Of a DNA stretch of 64,000 bases, positions 1 to 12,799 are shown one piece after another. Both the position numbers and the translations under genes were made by a program. The DNA is taken from contig JAVTVX010000016.1 of assembly GCA_033439265.1 (NCBI GenBank), positions 21,580,701 through 21,644,700 of the forward strand, read 5' to 3'. The DNA comes from Dillenia suffruticosa. Lineage: Eukaryota; Streptophyta; Magnoliopsida; Dilleniales; Dilleniaceae. The notes below the pieces were generated by a model. The model searched no databases. It was not told where the DNA came from and worked only from the letters and a program-made list of their open reading frames with translations. Each line of letters starts with the position of its first letter. Positions within the stretch are counted from its first letter, which is position 1.

Positions 1-348
1 TACTAATGGTGAAAGTGTTGGATTGCTTTTCATGTTTTGACTTCGTCTCTCATACAAATTGAGTGGTGGAGTTCTTGCTTAAGATTGACTATGAAGTACG
101 AACTCCAGAGATGTGATTTGAGCCTTGACCCTAGGGAATGTTGTAATTATGTTGTCTTCAATTATGGACTGCCTCTAATAGTTAACTTATGTTCTGCATG
201 GCAGATCTCAACTCTTGTTAGTTATAATACCTTTTTATTGATTTATCTATGTGCCTCTGCCAACTGAGGAAAGACATTATGTAATGTGTCCTTTTTGATG
301 TAGGTAGTATAATGTTTATATATGTTTATGATTTTGCATGGAATGCAG

Positions 349-2425
349 GCTAAAGGATCAGAATATGACTACAAAAGATGCGTACCAATACTTTGTACTT
401 AGAGCTCAAGAAATAGCAATTTCAAAAAATTGGACCCCTGTTAACTGGTATGTCTTACTTTCTGGTCCACCAATGCACTGTTTTGCCTGCACATCTACAT
501 TTAAAATTTCCTTTTAGCCAGTCTCCTTCTCTCTTTCAACACAAACATTTTATAACAAGAACCAGTCTAGGCACAGATTTTGTAGAGAATGCTTGGACAA
601 GACAGAAAATGAAGGCCGCTAAAACCACTCCCAAACAAAGGAAAACTAATGATGATGTTAAACACCAAAGCAACCACACCATAAAACCTTCTTTCAAAAA
701 ATATAATGTAACATAAAACCCAAACCATGAACCAAAAATGTGAGAAAAAAGGGGATTGATAATTGCTTAAATCAGCACTTGCTGGAACTTTGCAACCAGC
801 TCTCACCAGCAACAAAACTTACTGGTAGACCACTTGATGTACATATATGGGACTCCACAAGCAAAATCTTCACCTAGCAAAACAGCAGATTATGTGAAAC
901 ATGTCATAAATCCCTGACTTCTGATATGACCCGATTATGCTAACACATCTGCTCTGATCCTTATAACTTGTGCTTCAATCTGTGACGAAATTTTGGCTTT
1001 CTCCACTTTGTCAATCAACCCTATACGGTATATTTCTTTGTCCATCCCTATGAACTGGAAAGTTTCTGTACATTATTAGAAGACATGGAAAAGGGCAATC
1101 CATTGGATCGGTTCTAAGTTATTTGTCAATTAGTTTGTGCAGCATGTCACATTCATCCGCATTGTAGATAATTATAGTAGTACTGACTGGGAGGGCTTTC
1201 CTGGATTCTTTATTATTGCAGTACTCTATCATTACAGAATTGTGTGGAATTGAAATTTGAGACAGATTTTGACATTCTCATCTCAGGGAGGAAACTTTCA
1301 ATACATTTTCATCACATCTCAATCCATTGACAGTGGTGCATAACTGGTGAGACTCTAAATTTAGTGCAATTCCTGATGCATTTTGCTAATGGCATAAGAG
1401 CAAGAGGTATTTATTTATCCTTTATGTTTAAACTATTGAATGTGCAACCATAGGTGGGGCCCTGGAGTTTGTCCAAAAGTTGTTGCACAAGGTTTCAGAT
1501 GCATTTATAGCAATCAGGGTGTTTGGTATCTAGACCATCTAGATGTTCCTTGGGAGCATGTCTATGATGCTGAACCCATTGAAGGAATAAAGGACATCTC
1601 CAAGCAGGAGCTTGTGCTTGGAGGCGAAGTTTGCATGTGGGGTGAGACAGCTGATACCTCAGATATTCAACAAACAATATGGCCTCGAGCTGCAGCGGCT
1701 GCAGGTTTGTGTTAAAGAAAGTTGCAAAAATAGCCATTTAAATAGCTAATTTTGCGTCAATATTCCGCCCTTGGCAATGTAGCATCTTTCGCAGACCACT
1801 ATGGTTGAGTTTTTACTATAGTTAGCTCATCATAGCTTCTACCATTCCTCGCTTCTCCCTCAACCTGTCCCCTTCGAAAGCAATATCTTTTGAAGACTAA
1901 TATAAAGGCTGCAAAAGTATGAGTTAGCTTAGTTGGTATACAGTAGTATTGGGAAGGATCAATAAAAATGGGAGAAGACCACAGGCCAACTGTGTGGCTT
2001 ACTGTTACCTGTGAACCAAACATTTGTTTCCTTATTATAGAAAAGGTCACTCTCTGCTTCTTATCACAAAATTAAGAATTAAGATAATCGAACATCACCG
2101 TATCCATGATAATATATACATACACAACCACAAAGAAGTTCCCATTTTATTTGTTAAGATTAACCAACAGGGGGTATTTTCTGATGATTTTGTGATACAT
2201 GACTCATCTTTTTGCAAAATTTCTGCTTAACATTTGCTTTTGCATACAGAGCGATTGTGGAGCAGGAAGGAAGCGACAACTGCAGTAAACAACACTCTGG
2301 TCACATTACCGAGATTGCAATATTTCAGATGCCTCTTGAATAGACGTGGGGTACAAGCAGCTCCAGTCACAAATGAATATGCGCGTAGTCCTCCTTATGG
2401 TGCAGGTTCATGTTATAAGCAATAG
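349..2425 (+). CDS. HEXO1: Beta-hexosaminidase (GH20), HEXO1-like, 3' part only
   Basis: This gene enters from the left edge, and only its last four coding exons are visible: 349-447, 1287-1346, 1454-1704 and 2250-2425 (stop TAG). All junctions are GT-AG and keep phase. The protein reads through TTKDAYQYFVLRAQEIAISK, EETFNTFSSHLNPLTVVHNW, GFRCIYSNQGVWYLDHLDVP and GGEVCMWGETAD, and ends in SPPYGAGSCYKQ. These are hallmarks of plant GH20 hexosaminidases, which remove terminal GlcNAc from N-glycans. The catalytic Asp-Glu pair lies upstream, outside the window. The C-terminus is closer to Arabidopsis HEXO1 (vacuolar) than to HEXO3 as I remember them. Having MKP1 as the next gene agrees with HEXO1 (At3g55260 beside At3g55270). 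I am sure of the family and fairly sure of the subtype. Bases 1-348 appear to be intron. Confidence 0.9.
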
Positions 2426-4240
2426 TAATCTCACTTCATTCTGGTGGTTGCGATTCATTTGGTCAGCTGTAAATTTCTGGATTACATGGTGGGTTTATTT
2501 GGCCTCTTGCTTTGACCTTCCCTTTGTTTGTACTTCATGTATCATTTGATATCGCAGTTAGATTATTTTGGTCTCGTGTTTGTGAATTCCGGAATAACAT
2601 GAACTCGTGAGATGAAATGAATGGTGGAAATGTTAATTATTACATTCGCATTTCCAAGCTGAAAGTTTTTGATTTGCCCGTGTGAATTGTTTGCTGAAAG
2701 TGCAGTCTTTCCTTAGTGATGCAGCTGATAGTGACATCCTCGTGTAAAACTGGAGAAGATGCCTATGAAACTTCATCTACTTATGACATGGTTGCATTTT
2801 TCTTATCATAGTCAAGTATTTCATGGAAAACTTTGAAATGTTACTATGATGATGAATTTGACCTATGTCATTAGTTTCAATTCTTTCTGAATTTGATTTC
2901 TTTGGTACATCTATTGACTAAACCTGGACATTTCGTTATTCCTGAGGAAAGCAGAAGTCATTAGGTCTTGTTCTATCTTTGGAAACTCCATGTGATGACT
3001 TGAGCAAAATAACTTTTGCCCAAGTCTAAGAAGCTGAAGCTATGTTGTATGGTTGCTTACAAGTCTAGCCTATCTTTCTTTTGTGTAATGATTTCTTATC
3101 TTCCTAGTTCAAGAATTGAATTGACCCTATTGATATGTGATGCATGTTTCCATTAAATTTGATGGTGTTCACTATTTTAATCCCCTAATCTTCCACAATT
3201 GTCAAAAAGTCTTTACTCCTAATTCATTTATTTCTCCCTCCTCGTATACAACTTGTTTCTATGATTCATATACACATATCTGTGTTAACTAGTTTAGTTT
3301 ATAATTTCTTTTTAAAAAACCGAGTTTGCACCGGATCTGTCTTACTTCTTTTTTTTTTTTTTGGGGTTAAACTTTTTGTTTGTCTTTTAATCTCTTCCTT
3401 ATATATCTATTTTTTTCGTATAATCAATTGAATTATGAATGTATTTTCAGAAAACAAGAGAAAATAAAAATAAAATAGTGCAAAAATCCTGGACCACAAG
3501 CATATCCATCTTTCAATCCCCCAATTATGTCGGAGACAATCATTTACTTCCATTGTGAGGAGTCACACTCGGTTTGAACAAAGCCAGTCCAAGTTGCCTA
3601 TAAAACATTCACACCCCCGCGTGATATGCATGAGTATCAATTTAAACAACCATCACTCATTTAAGGCTCTATGTACAATTGCCATGAAACTCTACCAATG
3701 TCCCATCCCTTTCTCTCCCCTCCAAAAATTAAAACCTAAATGACCCATTTGTGATTTCCTCTGATGTGTTTCAATCCCTATTTTTTTTTTTTTTGGATTT
3801 ATACTCACACTATTAAAATATTTTATTACTGATCATAGGAGAATTCTTAATTTTGTTTTTTGTTTTTTGTTTTTCTGTTTTTGTTTTTTAATGAAATCTT
3901 TGTTTGACAATGGAAACAAATCTTTGTTAGAACGATGATTGCTCAATGTATGATCAAAGTTTTATATATTCAACCAGAAATTTTTTTTTCTTTACATAAC
4001 ATCATCGACAAACAGTATCATATCGTGATTTCAATGATATGTATAGTACCATATCGTGACTTGAAGTCACGATATGAGATGGTGATAAATAGTAATATCG
4101 TGAATTCAGATCATAATATCTGTGTTAATTTTAAAAATATTTTTTGAAAAGTATTATTTTAAAATTTTTCTTTTTTTTTTTTAGATTAATTCGAAACTCG
4201 TTATAACCCTTTTGATTGGGACTGAAACTTCCACACACAC
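2426..4240. other. Intergenic DNA between HEXO1 and MKP1
   Basis: I see no gene here. The stretch holds the 3' UTR of the hexosaminidase, several poly-T runs (3349-3361, 3781-3795, 4170-4183) and, at 4050-4076, a perfect inverted repeat with 12-bp arms (CATATCGTGACT and its complement) around a 3-base loop. Further copies of ATATCGTGA at about 4019 and 4097 suggest a small hairpin-type element or MITE remnant. Confidence 0.5.
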
Positions 4241-4242
4241 TC

Positions 4243-4442
4243 TCTCTCACAGTTATCTTTGCGCTCTCTCTCTTTCGCTCTCTCTCTCTCTCTCGCTCTC
4301 TCTCTCTCTCTCATCCTACTTTCTTCAACTCTCTCTCTCTCTCTCTATCTCTATCTCTCTCTTATGGTTGGTTCTTCGCATCATCACCTGTAAGTAACAA
4401 ATCTCTCTCTCTCTCTCTCTGTCTCTGTCTCTCTCTCTTGCT
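4243..4442 (+). repeat. Interrupted (CT)n microsatellite in the MKP1 leader
   Basis: Three CT-dinucleotide blocks (about 4261-4313, 4331-4361 and 4401-4438) lie 0.4-0.6 kb before the MKP1 start. A GTAAGT at 4390 and a TGACAG ending at 4693 could bound a 5' UTR intron, which would put the first CT blocks in an untranslated first exon. That intron is inferred and would need transcript data. Confidence 0.75.
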
Positions 4443-4821
4443 CTCAAACCCAAGAAATGCATCTTCTGATTTGTTTTCTAATTCCTTAATTTTCAAGTGA
4501 TTTCAACATGGGATTGGGTTTTCCCTGTTATCTACATCATATCTCTGGCTGAATAACGATTTACACAGCTAACCCTAAATTTATTTTTCTGAGCATCGTC
4601 ACTTTGTGGTTTAGTTTGGTATTTCATATTTACACCTCTATGTGGAACGCGAAAGTGTTAATACTAACGTAATTAATTTCTGTATCATGACAGATCGGAC
4701 GCTATGATGTTGATTTATGTGGGCTTTTTTAGATTTGAGTGTGTCAACTGTGTATCCCAAATTTAGGGTTTTTGATTTGGGACTTCGAATTTGGTAGTGA
4801 TATAAGAAAATTGAGGTGGGT

Positions 4822-7800
4822 ATGGTGGGAGAGAAAGATTCGGCTGGTGCATGGCACGGCCGGAAGACGTACTGGAGGTCTACATCGTGGTCACTGTCCC
4901 GTTCTCCTTCCCACATTCCAGAAGTAGAACAGGAGAATAATTCTGCAGATCCTAATTGCAATGCTGTGAATAATAATGGGCAAAGTAGGCGATTTCCACC
5001 TCCACCTTTAACCCCTAAATCCCAAAGCAATTGCAAGGCTAGGTCGTGTTTGCCGCCATTGCAGCCATTGTCTATTGCTAGACGGAGTTTGGATGAGTGG
5101 CCGAAAGCAAGCTCTGATGATATTGGAGAGTGGCCTAATCCACTTACTCCGAGTGGGAGAGGGGATTCGAATAAGAATGGGGAGCGGTTAAAGCTTGATT
5201 TGTCGGCAATTCAGAGGAACCCGGATAAGGATTTTAGTGGACTTGTGAAAAGGGATAAGATTGCTTTTTTTGATAAGGAGTGTTCGAAGGTTGCAGAGCA
5301 TATTTATCTTGGTGGGGACGCAGTGGCAAAAGATAGAGATATTCTGAAGCAGAATGGGATAACCCATGTTCTGAATTGTGTTGGATTTATTTGTCCCGAG
5401 TACTTTAAGGCTGATTTTGTTTATAGGACTCTCTGGTTGCAGGATAGCCCGTCGGAGGACATAACCAGCATTCTCTATGATGTCCTTGATTACTTTGAAG
5501 ATGTTAGGGAACAAGGTGGGCGGGTGTTTGTTCATTGCTGCCAGGGTGTTTCACGGTCTACATCATTGGTGATTGCTTATCTTATGTGGAGAGAGGGCCA
5601 GAGCTTTGATGATGCCTTCCAGTATGTCAAGGCAGCAAGAGGGATTGCAGACCCAAATATGGGTTTTGCTTGCCAGTTGTTACAGTGTCAGAAAAGGGTA
5701 CATGCATTTCCTTTAAGCCCCAGTTCATTGCTAAGAATGTACAGAATTGCACCACATTCCCCTTATGACCCTCTGCATCTTGTACCAAAGATGTTAAATG
5801 ATCCTTCTCCATCTGCACTTGATTCTAGGGGTGCATTTATCATTCACGTTCCTTCTGCTATTTATGTTTGGGTTGGTAAAAACTGTGAACCAATCATGGA
5901 AAGGGATGCAAGGAGTGCTGTTTGTCAGATTGTTCGGTATGAAAGAGTACATGGGTCCATTGTGATGATAAGGGAAGGGGAAGAACCAGCATACTTTTGG
6001 GATGCTTTTACCAACCTTTTACCTTTGATGGATAAATCTAACAATGGAGGGGATGCTGTGGAGTCATCTACAAAAACTTGCCCAGGCCAGAGAAAGGTTG
6101 ACTCATATACTGTTGATTTTGAGATTTTTGTTAAAGCTACTAGGGGAGGTTTTGTGCCTCCTTTTGCATCATCAGAGACTGAACATGAAACCCACCTACC
6201 TGTAAGAGAAAGTAGTTGGAGCACACTTAGGCGGAAGTTTGCTTCTGGCAAGATGAAAGAGTTTGTCTCTGCTGCTAAAGTAGGTCTGTCTCGTGTCTAC
6301 TCAGATTCAATGTTGATAGTAGGTTTAGATAATATTGTGACAAAGCCATCCCAATCTTCTGGAAATTCCTCTTCTTCACCTTCATCTTCTGTATCATCGT
6401 CTCTGTCCTTAACTTCATCCCCTCTTTATCTCTCTCCGGACTCCATCACCTCTGATTCAAGCAATAGTTCAAAGTATTTCTCTGAATCTCCTGTGGCATC
6501 TTCACCCACTATGTCATGTTCCCAGCCACTATCTTCAACATTGTCCACGTTTTCAAACTTGTCTCTTCTCTCCGGCAAATCTTCCCCTGAATCCATTTTT
6601 GATGGGCGTAAAAATCCCAGTAAAAATGCTTCTTTACAGTCTCCATCGGAATCATTAGCTACCCGATCAAAAAGATTTTCCCTTTCACTTGCAGAGCGCA
6701 GAGGCAGCTTATCAAAGTCTTTGAAACTTCCAGTAGTGGATGATGACACAAGATTGACAAGAATGCCCACAAGTTTTGTTGATAGGCAACAAGATGATGT
6801 TAGGGAAAACTACCATAGTTCAATTTCTTGTGAATTGCTAGGTGTAGAAAATGATTTAGAGTTGAAAGGTGTTGAAGAAAGTGAATGTTTAACTGGAGAG
6901 TGCAAGCTGCACATATCTTCTGGTAGAGTGGCTGGGGGTGACTTAGAGTTCAGGGAGGCTAATTTTGTCAAAAATTTTGAAGACTTAAGGAAAACTTATC
7001 CTATGGAGGAAAACCAGAGGCATTCCATCACAAGTGGAGGTGTTGAAAGTGGCGCCATATCTGATAGCGTATTGCCATCTTCAATGTTCCGCTGGCCCAG
7101 TTTAGAGAAGGTTGTACCTTGTGGAGAAAGTAGCTTGGATTCAGAAGCAGCATTCATTCTCTTAATTTCAAATACAGGTTTAGATAAAACCAAAAATAGG
7201 ATTTTATATTTTTGGGTAGGCAGATTGTTTAATTGTAAGAAAGGCCCGATTCGATTAGATGGCAATAGAGATGTAGGTGATGAGGAATGGATCGACTGGA
7301 ATCAGGCTGCTTGTGATGTTCTTACTCAAATGGGCTTGCCAGAGGACACCACTGTGAAGGTATGGTCTTTTCATGCAACCTTATTTCTTTAAATTTTATG
7401 CTGCCTACTTGGTTGTGGTAGATTCTCTGCATCTCTTGTTTGATGAAGTTTACTTGCTGGTTAATATATGTACTTATTACGCTTGACTTTCGTCTGCTAC
7501 ATGGCCATTTCAATTAGAGATTCACATTATAAAATGCTTTCATTTAAGATCCTATGGTAATGTTTTCAAAGACAAGGATGATAAGTAATGACCATTTTTT
7601 AAGTTCTTCTGATTGTTAGGCAAACAGTGGAGGTGTTCAATCAACTTCTTTGTAGAACAAGAGCTGATTATATGTTTCTGTCAAAACGATTTTTTAGTTC
7701 TCTCTGAAAGTAATGTGATATATTATGCTTTATTAGTTGAAATCCTTTTGGACTTATTGAACTATTTTGTCATAGCTGTGGTGGTCCCATAGTTGTTAAT

Positions 7801-8906
7801 CACCTGTCTAATTGTAGCTATGCATGCAAATCATTGAGATCGTGAATGGATTCATGTGATCATATAAAGAGTGGAATATCATAGGTATTATGACAGATAA
7901 TTTGATTGTATTATGCGGTTGAACAAGGGGGTGGATTTGGTCAATGAGGTGTACTCTTTGCTATCTTGTCTCTGTTTGAAACAATCTTGGACGGATTTGT
8001 GGTTGTTTAGTCGTGCCTGTAGTCACAGTGAAAGAGGTGGGAGGCTATCCAGGAGGTGATTTTCATACAGCTCTTCATACTTATGAAACAAGTAAGAATG
8101 AAGAAGGCTGTTTATGGTGCCTACATGGTGTGTGTTGTTAAAATTTGTTAATGATTTGGTTGCTACAGAAACTAGTGCAAAGCGTTCGACTACATACTTT
8201 GAAGTTGAGCGAGGCCTGAGGTTTTGAGACAAATAGAGGGATGTAGAGAGCAATAGGTTGAGAGAGATGGTAAATATTAGAATTGTGAGCAGAGATGGAC
8301 AGGGAAACGTGGGAGGGAACTGGATAGAGGGAAAGCCCAATTTATATGAAATAAAAATGCCACTTCCATAATAGGTTTATACACACACTCAAACTTACAC
8401 TGTCACCAGCACAAATACATATACATATACAAGCCGGACAGCAACGAGGCCATTCTGAGAATATTTACAGTTACATCTGCGCTGGTGATTTACTCCCAGT
8501 GTTGATTTTCCCTTCATCCAATCATTAATTCTACGAGTATTTTCATGATTTTCTTTAGGTGTGGTTGTGTTTTTCATGATTTTTGAATGTTTCCCAACCT
8601 TTTTTCTGGCCTTTTGTTTCTGTGGTTAGGAGACATTACCAATGTGCATATGCTCTGGATAATAACTTTGTTCTTACTTGCACCATTTAGCCCCATCTGT
8701 ATTTTTGAATTGGTTATGTAGAGATTTACGATAAAATTGCTTCAGATGCATTCAAAAGCACTTCTTTGGGTCTCTTAATATTTCTTGTTATATGGATTAC
8801 TTTTCTGCTGCTGTGTTTATAACTACATGCCTAATGATCGATAAAACAGATAATTAATCAACATGAAGAGCCAGTGGAATTCCTAGCGTTGTTGAGTTCA
8901 TTGTAG
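4822..8906 (+). CDS. MKP1: MAP kinase phosphatase 1 (dual-specificity phosphatase)
   Basis: The CDS joins 4822-7359 and 8850-8906, giving 864 aa (Arabidopsis MKP1 is about 784). I chose ATG 4822 because MVGEKDS matches the MKP1 N-terminus. Residues 1-110 are the conserved N-terminal extension (LPPLQPL, RRSLDEWPKAS). The dual-specificity phosphatase domain spans about 145-300 with the P-loop HCCQGVSRSTS; Cys239 is the nucleophile, with the CX5R arginine six residues on. The general-acid region is LWLQDSPSED. A gelsolin-like segment follows (RGAFIIHVPSAIYVWVG), then a long Ser-rich tail (about 510-640). In Arabidopsis the enzyme dephosphorylates MPK3/MPK6 and restrains stress and immune signalling. 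The last exon has only 19 codons and ends EEPVEFLALLSSL, matching the known C-terminus. If intron 1 is retained, the protein instead ends at 7392. An acceptor at 9579 could give an alternative 3' exon. Confidence 0.96.
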
Positions 8907-11900
8907 CACAGCCAATATTAATAAGTGACTGCTATTCTGGTAGCTTCACTGCCTAAATTTACTTTCCATTTCGTCCAATTATACAAGTTATTGTACAACC
9001 TCGGCATGGAAGTTTGGGAATTCTGCACATAAGTAGTAAGGTAATGAACAATTTTTTTTCCCCCTTCTCTCTTCGTTGATTTTAATGATACAGATTTCAT
9101 TTAACAATTTATGTGCATTTAGTTGAATCATGAACCATGCTCTTTCCTCAACATTGTGGGCCATACTTGACTTGCTTTGCTTCTGTCCTTGGGTTTCTTT
9201 ATGTATATTGTTTATATATATAATCCAAGAGTTGGGGAGACTTTAAATCTGGTACATGCCCACTTGGGCCTCATATGAGAAGTTGACACCATTTTCATTT
9301 TTACTCTTGGACTTCTTTAATCAAGTTCATCCTGCATTTGGGCAATGACACATGATTAGTTAGGATAGTTTGTGCTTTCTGCTGCGTGTTGTCCAACTCA
9401 TTAGTCATGTATCTTCTGGCCGTTTTGTAACTGGCTTAAGAGTCGACATTCCGATCTAAATTTGTACTTCACTGGAGCTATTGGATTCATGCTCTCTGCT
9501 ATGTGAATTTGGTTTTTCTTTGTGCTCTACTTTTACTCTTCTCACATATATTTTATTTTCTTCAAATGATCTATGCAGGGGGGCTGCTCCGTAAGCCAGC
9601 TCGGGTGATTGTCTGGTTGTAAAGTGGAGTGACACCCTTGTTGCAGTCCCAACCGACTTGAAGTGTACATTATTTTATCACTAGGAGTAGTTTAAATAGA
9701 CTTATCAGGCAAAAGTAGGTAAAACTGAAACTTCATTTCTTCAACTTTGGTCTCATGAATCTTGCTTGTGTATGCTTTTTACATCTGGGAATTTCTACAT
9801 CCATAACCCTTTCCATGAAAAGAGGTTTAATTTCATAATATAAAGTCTAAGCGAAATGGTACATGTGATCCTTGAAACTTTAGTGTCAGATTTCTTCTAG
9901 GATGAGAGTGAAGTGCAGCTCAAGGGCCCTTCAATTATCATCCACAATAATCCTTTAGGTCTACCTGGTGATTCACCCTCTCAATTGGTGGATTTCCGTA
10001 AACATTTTCATTCTTGAGAAATCTTTTTCAAATAATTGTGATTTTTATTAATTTTGATAAACAAAAATGCGGAGAAACATTTTTCTCATCAAACGTTTTA
10101 CATTTTGTTCCCATAAAGTATAAGTGTAAATGAGTGAAAAAGGAAGCAGTAAAGCTTTAATGGGCATTATCATCTGTTTTAGAATCTCGGCGGTCAATAA
10201 GCTATAACTCAAATAGCATCATCCCTTTCTTTCTTAAAATTTTCTGAGTTCAAGACTCTCTTATGTAATAAAAAAAATCTTGGCTACATTTTTGACCTTT
10301 ATGTTAAAATTTTATTGATCGAACAATATTATAAAATAGAAATATATATTTTTGCAAAGGATTGTATGAAGTATTTATTACAAAGATTTGAAAAATTATA
10401 TATGGTAAATCTTTATGGACTGTACAAAGGCAATGAGAAGGATTCTAACCATGAACAGCTTAAAAAAAAAAAAGGGCAATGAGGAGGAGTTTGATGCAGT
10501 TGAGGAAAAGTTAGTTGAATTGGGCACAGATGGGGTAGGTTTCCTCAATCAGCTACTTCATTTTCCTTAGATTTGGCTATTAACGAGCAATGCCTCTTTT
10601 GGCATATGATTGAATTAAAGGCATGGCCCTTGCCCCAGATGGTCATGACTTCTCCTTCCTTTACTTACCCTTTGCATCTTGTACTTTTCCCTAATATTAC
10701 TTTTTGATTTTGTCCCTAAAATGTATTGGATCCGATTTATCCCAAGAGATCCTTTCTCCATCTTCCTTTCTTTCTCTTTCTTTGTCCTCTCTCTCTCTCT
10801 CTCTCTCTCTTTTATATTTTTTTCCCTTTCTTTTAGTCCCTTTCTATCGTTGCTGACAATTTTCGCCTGTAAACCTCTCTCTTTCTTCCTTTTTCTCTTG
10901 ATTTTTGTCACTTTTCCCTTTTTTTTCTCTCCTCTCTCAATCTTTGCCTGCGAGTCTTTTTATCTCTTGTTTGATCTTTTTTTATTTTCTCTCTTCCTTT
11001 TCCTTTTGTGACGAGGAAAATTAAAGGCAAATGCAGAAATAAATAAAATAATAAATTAGGGGTTGAGGGCAAAATGGTCTTTTCACCAAAAGTCGAACTA
11101 ATGTATTAAATTTTTAATACATATGAGAGGATCGAATTTAAAATATAGGGTTGGGAAAGAGAACGGTGATAGTCGAACTTAATACTAATATACTAATATA
11201 CTAATATATGTGTGTGTATGTATGGATGTATGAAAGGGCATAATTAACACAATTGATTGCGTTAATTACAACTAAAACATAATTAAATAAAAGAAAAGAT
11301 AAAGAAGTATCAAAACACTTAATTAGGCTGCTGATTGCAGCTAAAGCATTAGATTGGAGGAAGATGTTGCCTTCATCCAGGATGCTTAATCCAACTCGTT
11401 GCTCCTTAGAATTTCAGCCAGTTTTTATGAAGATGCACCCAATCCCATCCATTTTACTTTAAGTTAATAATAGTGGTATAGCACCATCACCAAAGTATAT
11501 ATATATATATATTTTTTTTATGAATAACGGTCAACGTACTCAATTATAGCCCCTCAAATGTATCAAAATAAATTTTCTTGTGTTATACACCTAAAATTGA
11601 TATAATAAATAGGTATACTACCGATGTGTTGGCGTAGTTGATAAAGGGTGTTGCCTTCCTTTATTATACCCGTATTCGACTCGGTATCGGAATAGAAAAA
11701 ATGAATATTGGGAAATCCCCAGTCACAAAGTGGGTCCTATAACGATCGGTCTAAATTTAATTGAGATAAAATTTCGAATATTAAGCGGTGGCCTAATTAA
11801 GGTATCAAAAAAAATAAATAAGAATACTAAATCATTTAACTAAATTTTGAATTTAAAAATAAAAAAAATATATTAAAAAATATTTTTTTAAAATAAATTT

Positions 11901-12090
11901 AATAAATATTTAAATTAGATTAATTAAAATATTATTTTAAGATATATATATATATATATATAAAACCATTCATAGACTTATATAAATTTAATAAGTTTCA
12001 ACGATATGCGATTTATATGAACTTAAAGAAACACTTGAGATAAAAACATTTGACCAACTACCCCGACTGATCTCCTCGTTTTCTGACATT
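8907..12090. other. Intergenic DNA between MKP1 and the GT14 gene
   Basis: This holds the MKP1 3' UTR, then AT-rich DNA. A strongly pyrimidine-rich stretch lies at about 10760-11005 on the plus strand, with short (AT)n runs near 11496-11511 and 11942-11962. Open frames across the pyrimidine tract are low-complexity artefacts. I recognise no gene. Confidence 0.5.
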
Positions 12091-12096
12091 GGAAGT

Positions 12097-12097
<1 letters not shown>

Positions 12098-12128
<31 letters not shown>
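12098..12128 (+). repeat. (CT)n microsatellite upstream of the GT14 gene
   Basis: A CT run of about 15 repeats lies 100 bp before the GT14 start codon, probably in its 5' UTR. Confidence 0.9.
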
Positions 12129-12131
<3 letters not shown>

Positions 12132-12226
12132 CACTCTGACCGGTGAAACTTCAAAAATCAAAAAACGTTGAAACCCCTCCATACTTAAACCCTCTGGGAG
12201 AAAAATTTTGTGCAAACCCCAACAAA

Positions 12227-12749
12227 ATGTCTCAAATCAGACGACACTTTTTGCTCTCTCTCTTCATCTCTCTCTCTTTCCTCTCTCTTCTCTTCCTCTT
12301 CTGCAACTCTCCCCCAATCCCATTTCCAACCCCAACAACAGCCTCTTTTCCTTCTTCAACCGAAAACCGCTCTCACTCCTCTCTCTCTTCTCCCCCCCCT
12401 CCACCTCGCATTGCTTACTTCATTACTGGCTCTTCTGGAGATGGATCTAGAATTCTTCGCCTTCTTTACTCTATTTTTCACCCCAGAAATTATTACTTAA
12501 TCCATCTTGATCATAAAGCTTCTATGTTGCAGAGAGCTGAGCTTGCTTTAGCAGTGAAATCAGTGAAGGGTTTTGGGATTGGGGAGAATGTGAATGTGAT
12601 CGGGAACGCTGATGTGGTGAATTATGCAGGGTCAACGCCCATTTCTGTCATTCTTCATGGGGTTTCCATTTTGTTGAGGTTGAATCAGGATTGGGATTGG
12701 TTTGTTAATCTTGATGCTTCTGATTATCCCTTGATTTCTCAAGATGGTA

Positions 12750-12799
<50 letters not shown>

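Noticed and set aside
4638..5036. 132-aa minus-strand frame over the MKP1 start
   Set aside because: Shadow of the leader and first codons of MKP1; no homology seen.
8023..8340. 105-aa minus-strand frame inside the MKP1 intron
   Set aside because: Hydrophobic low-complexity reading of purine-rich intron DNA; no recognisable domain.
10615..11011. Overlapping frames on both strands with Ser/Leu/Phe or Arg/Glu/Lys runs
   Set aside because: They follow a pyrimidine-rich low-complexity tract and resemble no protein family.
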